NCBI RefSeq assembly: GCF_006538365.1
Contig: NZ_BJKN01000001.1
Span: 248,001 to 312,000 of the forward strand
DNA: 64,000 bases
Direction of reading: 5' to 3'
DNA from: Moorella sp. E308F
GTDB lineage: Bacteria > Bacillota > DSM-521 > Neomoorellales > Neomoorellaceae
Part shown: positions 54,921-63,200 of the stretch, one piece after another
How positions within the stretch are numbered: the stretch's first letter is position 1
Layout of the letters: each line of letters starts with the position of its first letter
Notes under the pieces: model-generated
Told to the model about the DNA's origin: nothing
The model's database searches: none
Seen by the model: the letters and a program-made list of their open reading frames with translations, nothing else
Program-made: the position numbers and the translations under genes

Positions 54921-55650
54921 ACTCAACCCCCTTACCAAAGTCGTCTGGTCCCTGGCCGTTATTACCCTGGCCTTTGTCTACCAGAACCCCCTGCCGCTCC
55001 TTGGCCTCTGGGCCTCGGTCCTGGCCGTCGCCCTGATTGGTAAAGTGTTGCGGGAAATCTTGCCCGCCATCCGGGGGCTGATCATCTTTGCCGCCATCTT
55101 TTTCCTCTTTCAGGTCTTTTTAATCGACGAGGGCCAGGTTGTTTTTACCCTGGTACCCGGCACCGGCATCGGCCGCATCACCGACGTAGGGCTCAAGGCC
55201 TGCACCATGCTCGCTTTAAGGATGCTGGCCATGACTTCCACCATTCCCGTTCTCCTGGCCACCACCCCGCCCAAGGATATGATTGTCGCCTTTGTGGAAA
55301 AACTCAAGGTGCCCTATACTTACGCCCTGATGCTGGTAACCTCTTTAAGGTTTATCCCTACCCTGCAGGAAGAATTGAGCCTGGTCATCCAGGCCCAGCG
55401 GGCCCGGGCCTACGACCTGGAAGGCCGTAATATTATCAAGCGCTTTCTGGCCCTCATCCCCCTGGCCATCCCTCTCCTCCTCATGTCCGTCCAGCGGGCC
55501 CGGACCATGGCCATCTCCATGGAAACCCGCGCTTTTGGCGCCGGCCCCCGTACCAGCCTGCACACCTCGACCTTCCAGTTACTGGACATAGGGGTAATCT
55601 CTTCGTGCCTGCTCCTGACAGTTATTCTCGCGGTTGTATCGCTGCGTTAA
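54895..55650 (+). CDS. ecfT: ECF transporter transmembrane coupling subunit
   Basis: 251 residues and about five membrane segments. LNPLTKVVWSLAVITLAFV is the EcfT start. RARAYDLEGRNIIKR and RARTMAISMETRAFGAG carry the two Ala-Arg-x motifs of the coupling helices that dock on the ATPases. It closes the operon, which ends in a strong terminator. With a single adjacent S gene, this module looks dedicated to TrpP, though it could serve other S components. Confidence 0.92.
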   Translation: MTGKSFLHKLNPLTKVVWSLAVITLAFVYQNPLPLLGLWASVLAVALIGKVLREILPAIRGLIIFAAIFFLFQVFLIDEGQVVFTLVPGTGIGRITDVGLKACTMLALRMLAMTSTIPVLLATTPPKDMIVAFVEKLKVPYTYALMLVTSLRFIPTLQEELSLVIQAQRARAYDLEGRNIIKRFLALIPLAIPLLLMSVQRARTMAISMETRAFGAGPRTSLHTSTFQLLDIGVISSCLLLTVILAVVSLR

Positions 55651-55668
55651 GATTATCCACCCGGTAAT

Positions 55669-55709
55669 GCATTAGCCCCGGTATTGTAACCGGGGCTAAT
55701 GCGTTTTTT
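55669..55709 (+). terminator. terminator of the trpP-ecf operon
   Basis: GCATTAGCCCCGGT pairs with ACCGGGGCTAATGC around a 6-nt loop, then G and six T. Confidence 0.93.
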
Positions 55710-55758
55710 GGCATCAGGTATCGGGCGAGTTTTAATGTAAAAGGATTTCGGGGATTCC

Positions 55759-55787
55759 TTGACTGGAGTTATTTTTAAGTATATACT
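55759..55787 (+). promoter_or_regulatory. sigma-A promoter of the toxin-antitoxin pair
   Basis: TTGACT (55759-55764), 17-nt spacer, TATACT (55782-55787). Confidence 0.75.
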
Positions 55788-55802
55788 TAAGGTAAACTTA
55801 AG
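55775..55802. promoter_or_regulatory. palindromic operator over the toxin-antitoxin promoter
   Basis: TTAAGTATATACTTAA (55775-55790) is a perfect 16-bp palindrome covering the -10 box. A further copy of ACTTAA follows at 55795-55800. This is a likely binding site for the antitoxin and thus autoregulation. Confidence 0.6.
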
Positions 55803-55834
55803 TTCTAACTAATACCTTCTTGGGGGGAAACGCA

Positions 55835-56095
55835 TTGGAATTTGCCACTAGCAAGGAGCTACGTATTTATACCGGAAAGATATTAGAGAAGGTTAGGGCT
55901 GGGGAACGTTTTGCCATTACCCATCGGGGTAAGCCTGTGGCATGGCTAATACCCTTTGAAAATGACACTCCCGAAGAATTTTCCCCTCTCCCCTATCATG
56001 AGGCGTGGGCAGATATTGAACGGGCCCTGGAAGCCAGCGAGCCATATTACCCTGACTGGCACGAAGCTCTCAAGGAAAGCAGGAGGCAAAAGTGA
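55835..56095 (+). CDS. Phd/YefM-type antitoxin
   Basis: 86 residues from a TTG at 55835 behind GGGGGGAAACGCA. FATSKELRIYTGKILEKVRAGE and FAITHRGKPVAWLIPF form the Phd DNA-binding and dimer fold. The C-terminal, acidic-aromatic tail (PYHEAWADIERALEASEPYY) should wrap and inhibit the toxin. Its end overlaps the toxin start by 4 nt. Confidence 0.85.
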   Translation: MEFATSKELRIYTGKILEKVRAGERFAITHRGKPVAWLIPFENDTPEEFSPLPYHEAWADIERALEASEPYYPDWHEALKESRRQK

Positions 56096-56547
56096 TATTC
56101 GTAGATTCTGATGTATTACTAATCGACCTGCGCTATCGCCGTGACCCTAAGTATAAAGAAAACGCTGCTTTTTTAGCCGGGCTCAAGCATGGCAAGCAAC
56201 AGGGTATTACATCGATCTTCAATGTTTTAGAGGTATGTGGTATCCTTTCCTATAACTTAAACGAGCAGCAGCTATTAAACCTTTATTGTCATTTGCCGAC
56301 CCATTACAACCTGCAAATTTACCCGCCCTCAAAGGAGTACCTGCCGCGCCTAACAGTAAAAAGTATCCTGGCCATCATAAGCAAAAAGGCCAGCTTTGGT
56401 GATGCACTGATTATCTATACGGTACGAAACATGGGTCCACTGGTATCGCACTATGTTAGCTGGAACGCCAGGCATTTCCTCCAGCAGTTGTCCATACCAG
56501 CTTTGACGCCAGCAGAGGCCCTGGAAGCTGGAATTTTAGCGGGATAA
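56092..56547 (+). CDS. vapC: PIN-domain toxin (VapC-like ribonuclease)
   Basis: 151 residues from a GTG overlapping the antitoxin stop. The acidic PIN active site is visible as Asp5 (IFVDSD), Glu47 (NVLEVCG) and Asp104 (FGDALI). VapC toxins cleave initiator tRNA or rRNA in a Mg-dependent way. The catalytic set is complete, so it appears functional. Confidence 0.87.
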   Translation: MIFVDSDVLLIDLRYRRDPKYKENAAFLAGLKHGKQQGITSIFNVLEVCGILSYNLNEQQLLNLYCHLPTHYNLQIYPPSKEYLPRLTVKSILAIISKKASFGDALIIYTVRNMGPLVSHYVSWNARHFLQQLSIPALTPAEALEAGILAG

Positions 56548-56640
56548 TGCACATCGAGAAAAAGCCTGCCCTGAAAAAAGGTTGCCCCGGCCGTATAACT
56601 ATACCCTTTGCGGTAAAGGTTAATTAAGGGGTGCCCTTGC

Positions 56641-57093
56641 TTGGAAGAAAAAGAGCTCATACGGAGCCTCAACTGGTTCTATACCCTGGAAATCGAGCAG
56701 GTAGACCTCTATAAGAGCCAGGCCCGGGCAGCAACGGACATTTACCTGCGGCAGGTGCTGACCCGGGTAGCGGCTATGGAACAGGAACACGTCATCAACC
56801 TGGAAGCGGAAATCAGGCGCCGCGGCGCCATCCCGACCCGTGCCGGAGCCATTATTGCTCCCCTCCTGGGGGTGGCAACCGGGACCATCTTCAACTGGAC
56901 CAATACCCGCACCCTCCTCTGGGCCAACATTACTTTAGAAGAAAAGGCCATGGCTGACTACAAACGGCTGATTCTTAAAGTTGCCGAAAAACCCCTTTTT
57001 AACCTCCTCTGGAGCCACCTCATTGATGAAGACCTGCATGCCGCCTGGTTCAGCAATAAGCTGAAAGAGCTGGACCGCCTGGCCCGGTATTAA
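56641..57093 (+). CDS. ferritin-like (possibly diiron, COQ7-type) membrane-associated protein
   Basis: 150 residues from a TTG behind GGGGTG. A four-helix carboxylate-rich fold is suggested by FYTLEIEQVDLYKSQ, AAMEQEHVINLEAEI, LEEKAMADYKRLIL and LIDEDLHAAWF, giving two E-x2-H-like or E/D-x2-H metal sites. A hydrophobic middle (AGAIIAPLLGVATGTIFN) could attach it to the membrane. It lies before the oxygen-related rrf2-cyd genes, so an oxygen- or peroxide-related role is plausible but unproven. Confidence 0.75.
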   Translation: MEEKELIRSLNWFYTLEIEQVDLYKSQARAATDIYLRQVLTRVAAMEQEHVINLEAEIRRRGAIPTRAGAIIAPLLGVATGTIFNWTNTRTLLWANITLEEKAMADYKRLILKVAEKPLFNLLWSHLIDEDLHAAWFSNKLKELDRLARY

Positions 57094-57113
57094 CAGGATG
57101 GTAATAGAAAAAC

Positions 57114-57142
57114 TTGACAGGAAAAATAGGATGAGTTATTAT
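57114..57142 (+). promoter_or_regulatory. sigma-A promoter of the rrf2 gene
   Basis: TTGACA (57114-57119), 17-nt spacer, TATTAT (57137-57142). Confidence 0.8.
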
Positions 57143-57151
57143 TACTATAAA

Positions 57152-57170
57152 ATATACCAAATGAATATAC
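57152..57170. promoter_or_regulatory. putative Rrf2 operator 1
   Basis: ATATACCAAATGAATATAC, a partly palindromic AT-rich site just after the rrf2 promoter -10 box. A related site lies before cydA. Confidence 0.5.
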
Positions 57171-57192
57171 TTTAGACTGGAAGTAGTTTTAC

Positions 57193-57603
57193 ATGCGCTT
57201 AAACCAGGCCACCGATTATGCCTTCCGCGCCGTCCTGTACCTGGCGAAACTGGAACCGGGCACCATCGCCGAAGCCCAGACGATTGCTTCCCGCGAAGAT
57301 ATCCCCATGCGCTTCTTGCTTAAAATCATGCGTTCCCTGGTCCAGGCCGGAATAGTGCAATCCTACCGCGGTGTCAGCGGCGGTTTTGCCCTGGCCCGGC
57401 CGGCGCGGGAAATTACCCTGCTGGATGTCGTCGAAGCTGTAGAGGGACCGGTTAGCATTAACCGCTGCCTTCTGGACCCGGAGTACTGTAATAAACACGG
57501 CGCTCCTTGTTGCCCGGTACACCGGGCCCTGGGCGCAGTCCAGGACGCCCTGCGCCGGGAGTTGGAGCGTTACAACTTCGCCGAGCTGGCCGGGAAAAAT
57601 TGA
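57193..57603 (+). CDS. Rrf2-family iron-sulfur transcriptional regulator
   Basis: 136 residues. The winged helix (LNQATDYAFRAVLYLAKLEP, RFLLKIMRSLVQAGIVQSYR, GVSGGFALARPAREITLLDV) is typical of Rrf2. Cysteines in NRCLLDPEYCNKHGAPCCPVH can hold an iron-sulfur cluster, as in IscR, NsrR or RsrR types. Directly upstream of cydABDC, it is the probable oxygen or NO sensor for the cytochrome bd genes and itself. Confidence 0.9.
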   Translation: MRLNQATDYAFRAVLYLAKLEPGTIAEAQTIASREDIPMRFLLKIMRSLVQAGIVQSYRGVSGGFALARPAREITLLDVVEAVEGPVSINRCLLDPEYCNKHGAPCCPVHRALGAVQDALRRELERYNFAELAGKN

Positions 57604-57611
57604 GTAAAGAC

Positions 57612-57641
57612 TTGAAAGGAGGGATTATTTTCAAATAAACT
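57612..57641 (+). promoter_or_regulatory. candidate cydA promoter
   Basis: TTGAAA (57612-57617), 18-nt spacer, TAAACT (57636-57641), starting within the spacer after rrf2. Confidence 0.45.
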
Positions 57642-57658
57642 ATACTATTTGGGTACAC
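57640..57658. promoter_or_regulatory. putative Rrf2 operator 2 (before cydA)
   Basis: CTATACTATTTGGGTACAC; its reverse complement GTGTACCCAAATAGTATAG resembles operator 1. It overlaps the -10/start region of the cydA promoter. Confidence 0.5.
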
Positions 57659-57689
57659 TTTGATGTATTTTGAGGGGAGGAGAAAAGTT

Positions 57690-59075
57690 ATGGATGCACT
57701 CTTGCTGGCCAGGTGGCAGTTCGGGATTACCTCAGTTTATCACTTCCTCTTCGTCCCCCTGACCCTGGGACTATCAGTCCTGGTGGCCATCATGGAAACC
57801 ATCTACGTCCGCACTGGTGATGAAACTTACAAGAACATGGCCCGCTTCTGGGGCAGGCTCTTCCTCATCAACTTTGCCATGGGCGTGGTGACCGGTATCG
57901 TCCAGGAGTTTCACTTCGGCATGAACTGGTCCGAGTACTCCCGTTTCGTCGGGGATATCTTCGGCGCCCCCCTGGCCGTAGAAGCCCTGGCCGCTTTTTT
58001 CCTGGAATCCACCTTTCTGGGCCTGTGGCTCTTTGGCTGGGATAAGCTGCCTAAAGCCCTCCACGCCGCCTGCATCTGGCTGGTGGCCTTCGGAACCAAT
58101 CTTTCCGCCTTCTGGATCCTGGTGGCCAACTCCTTTATGCAGGAGCCGGTGGGCTATGTCTTGCGTAACGGCCGGGCCGAGATGACGGATTTCTTCGCCC
58201 TGCTGACCAACACCCATGTGCTCTATCAATTCCCCCACACCGTCCTGGCCGGCTTTGTGACAGCCTCCTTTTTCGTCATGGGGATCAGTGCCTACCACCT
58301 CCTGCGGCAAAGCCAATTAGATCCCTTCCGCCGTTCCTTCCGGCTGGCTTTGATAACGGGCGTCATCAGCAGCCTGCTGGTGGCGGCCGTCGGCCACTTC
58401 CAGGGCCAGTACCTGGTCAATGCCCAGCCCATGAAGATGGCAGCCGCCGAAGCCTTGTGGGAGAGTGCCGATCCGGCCCCCCTGGCCCTGGTGGCCCTGG
58501 TTGATACAAAAGACCAGACCAATACCTTCGAGATTAAGATTCCCGCCCTGGCCAGTTTTCTTGCCTATAACAGCTTCCAGGGCGAGGTTAAAGGCCTGAA
58601 GGATCTTCAGGCCGCGGCAGAGGCCAGCTACGGCCCCGGCAATTATATCCCGCCGGTCGCCCCGGTCTTCTGGAGCTTCCGCCTGATGGTCGTCGCCGGG
58701 CTGTGGTTAATTTTACTGTCCCTTTACAGCCTGTACCTGTGGCGGCGGAGACGCCTGGAAGAAAAACCCCTGGTCCTTAAAGCCCTCCTCTGGAGCATTC
58801 CTGTGCCCTATCTCGCCAACACCGCCGGCTGGTTGATGGCCGAGATCGGTCGCTATCCCTGGATTGTCTACGGGCTGCAGCGGGTCGAGGCGGCCGTCTC
58901 GCCCGGGGTATCCGCCGCCGCTATTTTGACGACCCTGGTGGCTTTTACCCTGCTGTACGGGGTCCTGGCGGTAGCCGACGTCTACCTCCTGGCTAAATAC
59001 GCCCGGCAGGGTGTTGAGACAACTCCTGCCACCAGGATGTTAGATAATTCCGGGGAGGTATCCTTATGGATCTAA
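57690..59075 (+). CDS. cydA: cytochrome bd oxidase subunit I
   Basis: 461 residues from the ATG at 57690 behind GGGGAGGAGAAAAGTT. Haem ligands and key residues are recognisable: His18 (SVYHFLFVPLTLG), Glu98 and Glu106 (LAVEALAAFFLEST), His183 (QFPHTVLAGF). FHFGMNWSEYSRFVGDIFG is the family signature. It has the short Q-loop form typical of Firmicutes. It reduces oxygen to water with quinol electrons without proton pumping and can scavenge oxygen in an anaerobe. Confidence 0.96.
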   Translation: MDALLLARWQFGITSVYHFLFVPLTLGLSVLVAIMETIYVRTGDETYKNMARFWGRLFLINFAMGVVTGIVQEFHFGMNWSEYSRFVGDIFGAPLAVEALAAFFLESTFLGLWLFGWDKLPKALHAACIWLVAFGTNLSAFWILVANSFMQEPVGYVLRNGRAEMTDFFALLTNTHVLYQFPHTVLAGFVTASFFVMGISAYHLLRQSQLDPFRRSFRLALITGVISSLLVAAVGHFQGQYLVNAQPMKMAAAEALWESADPAPLALVALVDTKDQTNTFEIKIPALASFLAYNSFQGEVKGLKDLQAAAEASYGPGNYIPPVAPVFWSFRLMVVAGLWLILLSLYSLYLWRRRRLEEKPLVLKALLWSIPVPYLANTAGWLMAEIGRYPWIVYGLQRVEAAVSPGVSAAAILTTLVAFTLLYGVLAVADVYLLAKYARQGVETTPATRMLDNSGEVSLWI

Positions 59076-60070
59076 CTGTCCTCTGGTTTATCCTGGTAGC
59101 CGTCCTTTTTGCCGGCTTCTTTTTCCTGGAGGGCTTTGACTACGGCGTCGGTATCCTGCTGCCCTTCCTGGGGAAAAGCGATGGGGAACGCCGCGCCATC
59201 ATCAACAGCATCGGCCCCTTCTGGGACGGCAACGAGGTGTGGATGCTCACCGCCGGCGGGGCCATGTTTGCCGCCTTCCCCCACTGGTACGCCACCCTTT
59301 TCAGCGGCTTTTACCTGGCGTTATTCCTTATCCTCGTCGCCCTGATCGTGCGCGGGGTAGCCTTTGAATTCCGCAGCAAGGATGACCGCCCGGCCTGGCG
59401 TAACTTCTGGGACTGGATGCTTTTCCTGGGGAGCCTCTTGCCGGCCCTCCTCTGGGGCGTGGCCATGGCCAACCTGATCCGGGGCGTACCCATTGACGCC
59501 CGCATGCAGTATGCCGGTACCTTTTTCGATCTCCTTTCTCCCTACACCCTGCTGGGGGGCTTGACCTCTCTTCTCCTTTTCACCCTGCAGGGGGCACTTT
59601 TCCTGGCCCTCAAAACCGGGGATGAACTGCCGCAGCGCGCCCGGCAGGCGGGGCTAAAGATAGGTACCGGCGCTGTGGCGGCCCTCCTCCTGCTGCTAAT
59701 TATGAGTTACCGGGAAACCGACATCTTTACCCGGATGGTACCCGGAATCGCCGCCTGGGGCGCCCTGGTGGCCCTTCTCCTGGCCTGGTGGTCGCTCAGC
59801 TCCCGGAGCTACGGCGGGGCTTTTATCTTGAACGGTCTGGCCATCCTCCTGGGCACTGCGGCTCTCTTTGGCGGCCTCTTTCCTCGGGTAATGGTTTCCA
59901 GCCTGAATCCCCGATGGAGCCTGACCATTTACCAGGCCTCCTCCAGCCCCTATACCCTTAAAGTTATGACCATCGTCGCCCTCACCCTGGTACCGGTGGT
60001 CCTCCTTTACCAGTGCTGGACCTACTGGGTATTCCGCCAGCGGGTTAAGGCCAGGGACATGGAATATTAG
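59066..60070 (+). CDS. cydB: cytochrome bd oxidase subunit II
   Basis: 334 residues, about eight to nine membrane helices. FLEGFDYGVGILLPFLGK and SIGPFWDGNEVWMLTAGGAMFAAFPHWYA are hallmark motifs. It overlaps cydA by 10 nt and starts behind GGGGAGGTATCCTT. It partners CydA to form the bd oxidase core. Confidence 0.96.
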   Translation: MDLTVLWFILVAVLFAGFFFLEGFDYGVGILLPFLGKSDGERRAIINSIGPFWDGNEVWMLTAGGAMFAAFPHWYATLFSGFYLALFLILVALIVRGVAFEFRSKDDRPAWRNFWDWMLFLGSLLPALLWGVAMANLIRGVPIDARMQYAGTFFDLLSPYTLLGGLTSLLLFTLQGALFLALKTGDELPQRARQAGLKIGTGAVAALLLLLIMSYRETDIFTRMVPGIAAWGALVALLLAWWSLSSRSYGGAFILNGLAILLGTAALFGGLFPRVMVSSLNPRWSLTIYQASSSPYTLKVMTIVALTLVPVVLLYQCWTYWVFRQRVKARDMEY

Positions 60071-60221
60071 GAGTTAGAGGCCGGTGGCTTGCCGGAACTG
60101 GCTACTTCCCTTCTTGTTTCGAAAGTACGGCAAAAGGTGAACGGGGCTAGCCAAGAGTTTTCGAATACGCACCAGAAAGGGTTAGAGCAAGGAAGGTCCT
60201 GCGGAGAGAGGGGAAGGTAAT
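60071..60221. other. intergenic between cydB and cydDC
   Basis: About 150 nt without a gene. TTCGAAA and a distant TTTTCGAA form a loose inverted pair. No promoter or terminator is convincing, so cydDC may be transcribed with cydAB. Confidence 0.4.
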
Positions 60222-63200
60222 TTGCTGCTGGAAAGGAACCTCCTGGGCGAAGCACGCCGGGTGCGCTGGCACCTGGCCGTGACCATCGGCCTGGGCCTGG
60301 CGGCCGGCTTGCTGGCCATCCTGCAGGCCGGTTACCTGGCCCGGGTGGTGAACGGGGTCTTCCTGGAAGGGCAGGATCTGCGGGGTGTCTGGCACTGGCT
60401 CATGGCCCTCCTGGGCATCATTTTCCTCCGGGCGGGCCTGGCCTGGGGTGTAGAAGTGGCGGCCCACCGGGCCGCGGCCCGGATCAAATATGACCTGCGC
60501 CGGCGCCTGGTGGGCCACATCCTGGCCGTAGGTCCGTTACCTTTGAAGGATGAGCATACCGGGGAGCTGGTCAATGTCCTGGTTGAAGGAATTGAGGACC
60601 TGGAGGCTTATTTTGCCCGCTATTTGCCCCAACTGGCCCTGGCGGCCCTGGTGCCCCTGATGGTCCTTGGTTTCGTCTTCCCCCTGGACCTGTTTTCCGG
60701 CCTGCTCCTCCTTTTTACCGCCCCCCTGCTTCCCCTGTTCATGTTCCTTATCGGCAACCGGGCAGAAGCCCTCACTCAACAGCAGTGGCAAACTCTGAGC
60801 AGCCTGAGCGGCCATTTCCTGGATGTGCTGCAGGGCCTTACCACCCTGAAAATCTTCGGCCGCAGCAAGGAGCAAGCTGAAGTCCTGGCCCGCCTCAGTG
60901 ACCGTTTCCGGTCCACCACCCTGGGAGTGCTGCGAGTGGCCTTTCTATCGGCCCTGGTGCTGGAACTCGTAGCTACCATCAGCACCGCCCTGGTGGCTGT
61001 CACCGTGGGACTGCGCCTGGTTTATGCCCAAATACCCTTTAAAGAGGCCCTTTTCCTCTTGCTGCTGGCCCCGGAATTCTACCTGCCCCTGCGCCTCCTG
61101 GGCAGCCAGTTTCATGCCGGCCTGGCCGGCGTCAGCGCCGCCCGACGGATCTTCGCCGTTCTGGATATGGCAGGCCCTTGCACTACCCCGGCCCCGGCAG
61201 TAGCGGACGTGAGGGTCAAATCCCTGCCTCGAGGCGCGGAAACAGGAAATCTCCCGCCGGGCAGGGAAAGCCGCGTACGGCAGCCGGGGCTGCATATTGT
61301 CCTGGCAGGGGTTCATTATACTTACCCGGATAGGGAGCGGCCGGCCCTGGAAGAGGTCTCCCTGGAACTCCGGCCGGGGGAAAAGGTGGCCCTGGTTGGT
61401 CCCAGCGGCGGGGGGAAAAGCACCATCGCCCACCTGCTCCTGCGTTTCCTGGAGCCCGACCGCGGGCTGATTACCGTCAACGGCTTTCCTTTAAACCAGA
61501 TCCCCCTGGTGGAATGGCGCCGGCAAGTGGCTCTGGTTCCCCAGCATCCCTACCTTTTCAGCGGTACTATAGCCGACAATATCCTCCTGGGACGTCCGGA
61601 AGCCTCGCGGGAGGAAGTGGTGGCCGCGGCCCGCCTCGCCGGGGCCCATGAGTTCATTGCCGCCCTGCCCCGGGGTTATGATACGCCCATCGGTGAGCGG
61701 GGGCTGCGCTTGAGCGGCGGCCAGGCGCGGCGCCTGGCCATTGCTCGGGCCATTTTGAAGGACGCCCCCTTACTGATCCTGGACGAAGCTACGGCCAACC
61801 TGGATCCAGCCACTGACCAGCTAATCCAGGCGGCCCTGGATCGCCTGATGGAAAACCGCACGGTGCTGATTATCGCCCACCGCCTCAGCACCGTCTACCG
61901 GGCGGACCGCATCGTGGTCCTGGCCTCCGGCCGGGTGGTGGAGGCAGGACGGCACGAGGCATTAATGGCGCGGCAGGGTGCCTATTACCGCCTGGTCACA
62001 GCCTTTCATTGCGCAGCCGGAAGGGTGAAGGTTAGCTCAGCGCCCGCTAACTCGCTCCATTCCGGAAGCCTCACCGGAGCGGTGGACTATACCTTCAGGC
62101 ATGACCGGCGTGAATCCGTTAGCATGGCCGCCCGCTCCGCACGCTCTCTCGATATGCCGTACTTTTCATGCCGCCAAAAACATCACCAGCCTGAAGGCAC
62201 GCCTGCCCCTGGCCTCCAGAACTGCACCGCCCTGTACCGACAGTTACCCCCTGCCTATTTTAAGCGGAGAACTACCACCAGCACTTGCATCCGTCTCCTG
62301 GGTTTGCTTGCTCCCTTTTGGGCCGCTATACTGGGAGCCACCCTGCTTGAATTTTTTACCATAGCCAGCAACGTCGGCCTCATGGCCACCGCGGCCTTTC
62401 TCATTGCCAGCGCCGCCCTCCACCCGCCGGTTTCAGACCTCATGCTCCCCATCGTCGGGGTGCGCTTTTTTGGTATCTCCCGGGCCGCCAGCCGTTACCT
62501 GGAACGTTATGTAAACCATAGCGTCACCCTGCACATCCTTAGCCAACTGCAGGTTTCCTTTTACCGGGCCCTTGAGCCCCTGGTCCCGGCCCGGCTGCCG
62601 GACCACCACAGTGGCGACCTGTTGAGCCGGGTCGTGGCCGATGTGGCGACCCTGGAAAACTTTTATCTCCGCGTCCTGGCCCCGCCCCTGGTAGCCCTGC
62701 TGGTCATGGTGGCCGTTTTCGTTTTCCTGGCCCATTTTGCCATCAAACCGGCCCTGGCCTGGCTGTTATTTTTTCTCGGGGCCGGCATCATCGCGCCCCT
62801 GGGCCTCAAGGCTGCCGGCCGGCTGGCGACCCGGCAGCAGGGAGAAGTACGGGCGGCCCTTAACGCCGCCCTGGTGGATACCGTTCAAGGCATGCCTGAA
62901 ATCCTGGCCTGCGGATACGCCAGGCAGCAGCAGGAACGCATCGCCGCCTTGAGCCGGGAACTGCTGGTTCTCCAGGGCCGCGAGGCGGGGGTGGCCGGCC
63001 TGGCGGCCGCCGTGTCAGGCCTGGCCATGAACCTGGCCCTGTGGTTCGTCCTGGTGCTGGCCATCCCCCTGGTGGCCAGCGGACAACTGGACGGCGTTTA
63101 CCTGGCCATGCTGGCCCTTGGAGCGGCTGGCAGCTTTGAGGCCGTCCTGCCCCTGGCCATGATACCCCAGCGCCTGGAAGCAAGCCTGGCTGCAGCCCGG

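Noticed and set aside
62101-62364. A separate 87-codon ORF in the cydD-cydC linker
   Set aside because: It is out of frame with a continuous longer coding frame and lacks a ribosome binding site.
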